Source of the DNA: Perognathus longimembris pacificus
Taxonomy: Eukaryota > Chordata > Mammalia > Rodentia > Heteromyidae
Direction: 5' to 3'
Assembly (NCBI RefSeq): GCF_023159225.1
Contig: NC_063172.1
Coordinates: 47,595,068-47,659,067 of the forward strand
Length of the DNA: 64,000 nt
Under the pieces are notes generated by a model, which ran no database searches, was not told the DNA's origin, and worked only from the letters and a program-made list of their open reading frames with translations. A program made the position numbers and the translations under genes. This document shows positions 57,203-64,000 of the stretch, one piece after another. Positions within the stretch are counted from its first letter, which is position 1. Each line of letters opens with the position of its first letter.

Positions 57203-58640
57203 ATGCTAGTTGAAATGGTTATAATACTACAATCCCTATCAAAATTCAAATGAAATTCTTGACAGAATTAGAAAAATAAATCTAAAAACACATGGAAGTA
57301 CTAAAGACCCACAATAGCCAAAGCAGTGCTGGGGAAAACTGATAATGCTTGATGTCTCAGAGTGTCTAATTTCCAATTACAAACTCAGTTAGACAAATCA
57401 GTGCTGAATCACAAAAACAGATAGGTAGCCTAAATAAAACAGAATAAAGGATTCAGATGAAAGGTTTCTGAGGTATAACCATCTTACTTTCAAAAAATTT
57501 ATCAAAAACAATATGGAGAAAAGGCACTCAGTTAAACAAGTGGTAGGAAAATTGGGTATCTACATGTAGAAGACTGAAACTAGATTGCTATTTTTCATCA
57601 TGTAAAAACAAATGTACTCAAAATGGGTCTAAGGTCTTAATATAAGTCTTAATAATATTTAAGACTTTGGAATTATAAGAAGAAAACACTTCAAGACATG
57701 AGTATAGGTCGTAACTTTCTGAATAAAACTTCATTTGTACAGGAAACAAGAGAAATTGATAAAATAGAAATTACATCAAATTAAAGTGCTTCAGTACATC
57801 AAAGGAAATAATTATCAGAGTGAAAAGACAGTCTAAATAATTGGAGAACTTTTGACAGCTACTCATCTCAGAGGGCATTAATATAAATAATTTATGAAAT
57901 TAAATATGTAAAGAACAAATAATCCAATTAATAGAAAGGAAAATTATCTGAACACTGTTTTCAAAAAGAAGTATGAAAATTGAAGCTGGATACTAAAGAA
58001 TGTTTGAAATTTACAGTTATAAAGGAAATGCTAATCAACTACTGAGATTTCATTTTACTTGTCAAAATGGCTACCATTAAGGAAATAAGTGCAAATGCTG
58101 ATAAGTAAATGGGGAAAAAACCCTCAAAGTAGGACTGAGGTATAATATTGCTATCCCACTGGATATATAAAGAAATTAATATTTACAAAATGAGATACCT
58201 AAATATTCACGTTTCTGTGGCGCTGCTCAAAACAGCCAAAGTATTAAATCAGCTAAGATACCCTAAAAGGATGAATGGGTGAAGTAAATATGGTTCATGC
58301 AAAATAGTGTCATTCAATAACAAAAAACACAAAATCATGTCATTTTCAGGAAAAAGGATGGATTGGACATGGAATCTTGTTAAGGGAATTAGCCAGACTC
58401 AGAAAGACAAATGTCACAAATTTTCTTTTATATGTGGGTGTTAGATTTAGAAAAGAAAATAAGATACAGAAGAAGGGCCTTTTAAGACCCAAAGGGAACT
58501 TGTGGGAGAGGAAATTGGCACCAAAAGGAGGAAGGGATAGGAAGAAATTATCAAGGTACATTCCATAAATGTGTTAACATGCCTCAATAAAGTGGATTAC
58601 CTTGTAAAATGAATATACACTAACAAAAACTGTAAAATAT
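57203..58640 (+). mobile_element. old LINE-1 ORF2 to 3' end, sense, right part
   Basis: 'actacaatccctatcaaaat', 'gacccacaatagccaaagca', 'tggaattataagaagaaaac', 'atatgtaaagaacaaataat', 'gctcaaaacagccaaagtat', 'gactcagaaagacaaatgtc' and 'gaatatacactaacaaaaac' are the successive landmarks from the ORF2 C-terminal half to the 3' end. Relative to the L1 order, roughly 0.75 kb of ORF2 is missing between the left part (ending 55148) and this part, so a deletion accompanied or preceded the insertion. It is heavily mutated. Confidence 0.85.
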
Positions 58641-60879
58641 AATTTCTTTTGGCTACTGTTGTTAATACAACAACAAAATTGGCACAGATAGATTCTTCAA
58701 GAGATAGACATATGAAATTCTATCCAACAAATTCTTGATTCTTCAGGTTTGCTTTATGATCTGGCTTCTGTTTCTTTCATCTGACAATATATCACAATCC
58801 ACAGGAGGCTCAGGAAAATAGTTACTGGTGTGCTGTGTTGACAGCATTCACAAACACAGTAGATACAAGGCAACTGTAGACTCTTTAAAGTCTCTAAACT
58901 GGGCTTAACTATTAGCTCACAAATTTCACTTTCAGGAATCTAATTTGCGAGTTAATAATTACCTATATTTGAATATTCATCACCAGCTATTTCTCAATAT
59001 TCTTAAATACTTTAGACATATTTCTAATACCAGTAGAAGCAAATGAGTCATATTTTATCTTAAGTATATATTATTAAAAATAAAATAAAACAACACACAG
59101 CCTTTTATGACCATTATTTAAAATAAAAATGAATGACTGTAGGCTTCTATAACTGTAGGCTTCTTAAATGAGTGTTACTGTTACAGACTTTTTATAAGAC
59201 TATGACTGTATATTCTGTTGTTAGAAATGGGATTCTATATATTATATAAGTTTAATTATCTTTCCTTCTGTATGTGTATTAGATATGTTTTGCAATTATC
59301 TTTCTTTTATTTCAGATTCTGGTATAATACTAGAAACTCTTGCCATAACAAACTAGCTTGAGACTGTAAAGTTATTGAAGTATTTATGGGTTTCATTTCA
59401 TGGGTCGCTATATCTGATTTTTCTAGGCACAATAGTTAAAGCATAAATGTCTCAAATAAAAATAGAATTAGGAAAATTAATGCTTCTTAAATGCTCAGAA
59501 CACTCCTACATTACACTGAAAATGAAGCTGCTATACTAAAAACGTCTGCACAGAAATACCAAATAGGTGCAATGCAAATCAGGAGCAAGTCATTGACAGA
59601 TAAATTAAATAGTCATGAGCTGAATATTGAGTTTAGGCAAGCATTACAGTCTATTGGCGCCAAACTAGATTTCTTGTCTTGTACAAAAATGTTATGTTGT
59701 TCTTGTTAAGCAGTCATCCATCTAAGTGACTTCAAGGCCCTTAAGACCCAAATAGGCACAGCTCATCTATCAGCCTCTTGACTTTAGTCAGAGCTGCAGA
59801 AGGCACTATAATAAGCGGAGTACACAAATTCTGATTATTTTGATATAAGAGCACATTTTAAAAATCTCAACTTTGTTATCATTTTATGATGAAATTTTAC
59901 TACAGCTGGCCTTCATTAAAGTCTCTTTTTGAACTGTTTTAGTTTTAAATGATGACACAAACATCAGCAGAATATGCAATGTTTTTTGGAGAGATATTTC
60001 TTGTAATTTATGCTTTGGAATTTTTTTTTTACTTCATTGGGAATCAGGGAAATTGACTTTCTAAACAGTAAGTACAATGATTTGTGTCATTTACTCACAG
60101 AATATTTCCAAATAAGGATAAACTGTAGGATATGTAATATGGTGAACAATTTCAGAAGCAATTCTAAATTCAAGCCATGTAACTCTGCTTCCCATAATTA
60201 ACCAGTATTTTCAATTTGAGTAGATTTAAATCTCAAAATTAAGTTAAACCAGCTGTTTATCATCATATCATCAAATGATAGCTCTATAATCTCAATGAAG
60301 TAAATATTTTTGTTAAAATATTTATACTGCCATTTGAAAAAAAAACATTTATAATGATATTTTCCCCTTAAATAATTTAAAGATTAATGCAATTCCAATT
60401 AAAATAGCCACTAGTAGAAGTGTTAAAGGTATAATTTGAAATCAAGAATAAGTATGAAAAAGGAACCCAAATTATATTTATAATTGATCAAACTATAATA
60501 GACTTAAAACATTTTGGAATAATGGTATAAAAATGATCAGAGATACCAGCATATTATACTCAAAAATGCTTTAAAAATACAAACAAATACATATTTAGCA
60601 GTCACCATGTACTTGCTACTTTATGATTAACAAATAAAATTGTATATATTTAAGGATTTTGTAAGTATGGTTTGTAAGTGATTACTATTATCAGGTTAAT
60701 TACCATTTTATATCATCCCTATAATCATGTTTGGTAAGGCACTATCCATCTCCTCCCACAGTCATCATTTATTTTGTATAAGTGCTAAGAATACTTAGGA
60801 TCTACTAACTTAGCATGTCCTCTAGGGTCCTTTGCACTTTTGCAAATGACAAGATATTTGGCATTTTCAAGGCCAAACA
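58641..60879. other. 2.2 kb unique AT-rich non-coding sequence
   Basis: No repeat or gene recognised. 59490-59800 is relatively balanced in composition and contains a 72-codon frame without recognisable content. Confidence 0.45.
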
Positions 60880-60965
60880 AAACCATATTTTTTTATCATT
60901 CATTCACCAACGAATACTGAGGTTGTTTTAATTTTTCATCTATTGTAAATAATTCCAATTGGTTT
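60880..60965 (-). mobile_element. old LINE-1 ORF2 fragment, antisense
   Basis: 'tatcattcattcaccaacga', 'atactgaggttgttttaatt' and 'catctattgtaaataattcc' are diverged antisense forms of the L1 motif around 'attcatccatcgatggacac ... ttggctattgtgaataat'. Confidence 0.6.
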
Positions 60966-61481
60966 CTTCTGTCTGTTTTATGCTAAGAAAAATCTGCAGC
61001 TAATGAGTAAAAAAGTGCAATATATTTTTCTCACAGATTAAGAATAAGCATTAAGAATTTGAATTGTGAGACATACACACACATATATTTATATATTTGC
61101 ATATATATTCATTCATTTATAGGTATTATGTATATGTCTGGGAAAATATTTCCAAAATCAAGTTACTAAGCATATCATTTTCAAAACTTTTATTTCATAA
61201 AGAAAGTGCTTTAATATTTAAAATAATTTCGATTATAACCAACTAAAATAAAAGCATAATTTCCCAAAACATGAGATGTGGATCTAACTTCAACGAACAC
61301 TACCGGAACTAAAAGCACAGATAGCACAGATAGAGTGGGAGATTTTAGAACTTCACTATCCACAACCCTTGAGCTCTTACAAAAACAACATGAGTAAAAC
61401 CTCAAATTAGCAATTGAAAAGAAATAAGAAAAACTGCACAAAGAACTTATGAAACAAAATTGGTACTTATGAAACAAAGTT
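60966..61481. other. unique AT-rich sequence
   Basis: Includes a TA/CA-rich patch at 61072-61130. The 99-codon antisense frame at 61211-61510 ends in a SINE tail and has no domain. Confidence 0.45.
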
Positions 61482-61678
61482 GTGTTTTTTGTTTTGTTTT
61501 GTTTTTCCACTCATGGGACTCAAACTCTGGCCTTGAGCACTTTTCCAGAGCAGCTTTTTGATCCAAGCTAGTGGTCTATCACTTGTGCCACAGTACCACT
61601 TCTGGCTTTTTCTGTGTTTAATTAGAGATAAGAGTCTCATGAACTTCCCTGATAGGACTGGCTTCAAACCGTGAAAAG
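61482..61678 (-). mobile_element. 7SL-Geo SINE, antisense, 5'-truncated
   Basis: A (TTTTG)n antisense tail, then Geo ('ccactcatgggactcaaact', 'atcacttgtgccacagtacc', 'acttctggctttttctgtg'), the linker 'taattagagataagagtctc' and only the start of the 7SL-like head ('aggactggcttcaaaccgtg'). Confidence 0.83.
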
Positions 61679-61689
61679 TTGGTTCTAAT

Positions 61690-62285
61690 TTTGATAGAGA
61701 TAAATTGATAAGTTTGATAATTTTTAAAAAGACCTAAATTAATAAAGTTGGAGCAATGAAAGGATCAATGAAAACCAGCAGAATGTGAATGAATATTTCA
61801 AAATCTTATATTCAAACAAACTGAAAACTCTTGAAGAAATACGTATGTTTCTAGATTTGGTTGACCTACCAAAATTGAATCAAGAAAACGTGAATAACTT
61901 AAAATTATCTACAACAAGCATTAAAATTGATACAGTGATAAACGTACCCTAACAGGAAACGCCAAAATCCTATATATTTACTGTTGATACAAGATTTTCA
62001 GGAGAACAAACATTAATACTCCTCAAAATTTTCCTTGAATTAGAAAGGGAAGGAATACTGAACAACTTTTTGTATAAGCCAGAATTATACTCATTCCAAA
62101 ACCGGAGTTCATAGCAAGAAAACTATAAGCCAATTTCTGAAATGGACACAGAAATATCAATAATATAATTGAAAACTGAACTCAATATAGCACAGTAAAA
62201 AGACCATACAACATGATTGAGTTAATTTCAACTATATAATACAAGGATTGTTCAACATGTGTAAATCAATAAACGTAATATAGCA
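61690..62285 (+). mobile_element. old LINE-1 ORF2 fragment, sense
   Basis: 'gacctaaattaataaagttg', 'aatgaatatttcaaaatctt', 'tagatttggttgacctacca', 'aattgaatcaagaaaacgtg', 'actcctcaaaattttccttg' and 'gtgtaaatcaataaacgtaa' follow the ORF2 endonuclease-to-RT region in order. It is strongly diverged, hence old. Confidence 0.78.
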
Positions 62286-62289
62286 CATG

Positions 62290-62740
62290 AACTAAATACA
62301 GGACAGTTTATGAATATAGTATATTTTGTGCAATGTCACCCCTTTCAACACTGTTACCAGGCCATTCCCACTTCCCTCATTCTTCCTAATTTTGTTGGCT
62401 ATTCATTGGGTTTTTGTCTACATTTCCCCCATCTTGTCTTATTCATCTATCTCATTCCCCTTGACTCCACCCACCCCTTTCAAATACCTGCTTCCTGGTG
62501 TTTTATTTGCTGAACTTTGATTTTATCTTCCTAAGAAATTACACTATTGTAGATCTCCCTGAATCCTTCCATATTTCAGTTAATATACTTGTATATACTT
62601 TCATTCCAATCAACATAGTCTGCCAGCTAAATCTAGCTTCAATATATAAGGGAAAACATGAATGTTTTGTAGCTGTCAGCCTGACTTACTTCCAATGATG
62701 AACTTTATGAGGCTAGTTGTTCCTTATTCCACTATCTTGG
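62290..62740 (-). mobile_element. LINE-1 3' end, antisense, diverged
   Basis: 'tgtgcaatgtcacccctttc' followed by a C/T-rich block resembles the antisense L1 3' UTR start. 'gcttcaatatataagggaaaacatg' and 'cagcctgacttacttccaatg' are the antisense ORF2 end ('acatataagtgagaacatg', 'ctgacttacttcactta'). Confidence 0.62.
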
Positions 62741-63547
62741 TTTCTGTTGTAGCTCATGCTCATTGTTTCCATTTTTCACTAGTGAATAGACATTTGCCTC
62801 TGACTATGGATTTCTCTATTTTTCTGTATATTTTCAAGATTAAAAAATGTATCAATTTTGTTTTGCTTGAAATGATCATTTTATTGTTTTGAATTTAAAA
62901 TTTCACATAGCAGTAAATTACAAAAGATGAAAATCTCCATATTTGATATTTTACTTGATTTCATTTTGTAACTAGACTTTATCACATTAAAATTATCAAG
63001 GATATGTTCTTACATTATATATTATATATATTTATAGAATGCTACTGTCATATATATATAATTATTCTCAAACATTCTGTTTTGTAAGGAATATGCATAA
63101 TATATATTACTTTTTGAGCAAATTCACATTTTCTCTGAACTAGAAAAAATATTTCAATGTATCTATACGTTTAATGCACTGCATGATTTATTTCCACATA
63201 ATTGTTTTCTAAGCAAAGTTACTGAACAAAATGATATAGTAAGAAAAAAACACCGTAGTACATATTGGAAGGTTAATCTCTAAATAAATTTCAGCATGGA
63301 CATTACCAATCATAAAAATGTCTATAATTTTATGATACTTTATTATTTGATTTTTTTAAAGGAAGATTTTGCAGCCCTTACCCTTCTGATATAGAAACAA
63401 AATAGCAGAACTTTCAAATATTGAAATATAAGGTATAGAAAGTTAGGCAAATAATCTTAGTAACTTACAGTTACACAGTAGGATACTCTTGTTTTGCTAA
63501 AACTATTAAAATGTACTCTGCAGTATACTTAAAAACATAAAATTTAT
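62741..63547. other. unique, very AT-rich sequence
   Basis: Contains self-complementary TATA-rich patches at about 63015-63062. No element recognised. Confidence 0.5.
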
Positions 63548-63760
63548 GCTGGGAATTTGGCTTAGTGGTAGAGTTCTGTTTGCCTTGAATGCATGAAGCC
63601 CTGGGTTGGATTCCTCAGCACCACGTAAACAGAAAAAGCCAGAAGTGGCACTGTGGCTCAAGTGGTAGAGGGCTAACCTTGAGTGAAAAGAAGGCAGGGA
63701 CAGTGCTCAGGCCCTGAGCCCAAACCCCAGGACTGGCAAATACTAAAAATAAAAATTAAT
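63548..63760 (+). mobile_element. IDL-Geo SINE, sense
   Basis: 'gctgggaatttggcttagtg', 'ccctgggttggattcctcag' and 'caccacgtaaacagaaaaag' (ID-like half), then Geo ('cactgtggctcaagtggtag', 'ggacagtgctcaggccctga', 'ccaggactggc') and an A/T-rich tail. The B box has a cGA to gGA change, so it is older than the copy at 49093. Possible target-site duplication in A/T-rich flanks. Confidence 0.92.
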
Positions 63761-64000
63761 TAATTAACTAATTGTTTAATTAAATAAAATAAATTTTTCT
63801 CCTTCCTCTCATTTTTTTTCCTTCCTAATCCCTAAATTGGTTACCAGCAATGCTTTGGCAGGTATTCTCAAAATTTTACTATTTTATTTTTATTCTTAAC
63901 AGGTGAATTAATAGTTGTCTTATTTCCCTCTTTTTTTACTATCATTATGTAATTGCATAATAATGTTTTGTACAATGCATCATACGCAGATAGTCCTCTT
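63761..64000. other. unique AT-rich sequence
   Basis: Begins with (ATTA)n-like tail sequence. Nothing else recognised. Confidence 0.5.

Overview
The window is non-coding nuclear DNA from a mammal, almost certainly a rodent of the superfamily Geomyoidea (kangaroo rats, pocket mice, pocket gophers). It is AT-rich, full of LINE-1 fragments, MIR fossils and microsatellites, and no open reading frame exceeds 136 codons. The taxonomic clue is a dimeric SINE whose left half resembles a tRNA-Ala/ID element and whose right half is the Geo sequence. I recall this IDL-Geo SINE as restricted to Geomyoidea. Six good copies are present (3680, 7738, 18863, 22358, 27869, 63548), plus a seventh at 49093. A second, older SINE joins a 7SL RNA/B1-like head to the same Geo tail and is present in about a dozen copies.

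Layout. 1-3.4 kb: mostly unique, with a MIR. 3.4-10 kb: a run of LINE-1 3' ends, mostly antisense, with SINEs; the copy at 8.66-9.69 kb looks 5'-inverted. 10-17.5 kb: unique sequence with old B1, tRNA-type and 7SL-Geo remnants. 17.5-19.15 kb: a 425-base polypyrimidine tract followed by stacked SINEs, a short L1 tail, a MIR and a SINE nested in an older SINE. 19.2-22.3 kb: unique. 22.3-23.6 kb: a SINE and a sense L1 3' end. 23.6-33 kb: mostly unique, with an IDL-Geo, a 7SL-Geo and a GA tract. 33.1-39.3 kb: the longest stretch free of recognisable transposons, apart from simple repeats. It contains candidate conserved non-coding sequence and one small exon-like segment. 39.3-42.3 kb: a sense L1 split by a 2.3-kb poly(A)-tailed retrocopy flanked by a 17-bp target-site duplication. 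42.4-51.1 kb: SINEs, microsatellites and another 5'-inverted L1. 51.1-54.5 kb: unique. 54.5-58.6 kb: an old sense L1 holding an antisense L1, which itself holds a third L1. 58.6-64 kb: unique sequence, old L1 pieces and a final IDL-Geo.

No protein-coding gene, tRNA, rRNA, CRISPR array or operon is supported. The window is best read as a gene desert or a large intron. The strongest structural observations are the retrocopy, two probable twin-priming L1 copies, the nested insertions with legible target-site duplications, the two SINE families sharing one tail, and the transposon-free block near 33-39 kb. All repeat calls come from reading motifs by eye, so ends are approximate unless a target-site duplication is stated. 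I found no new biological system that I can defend.
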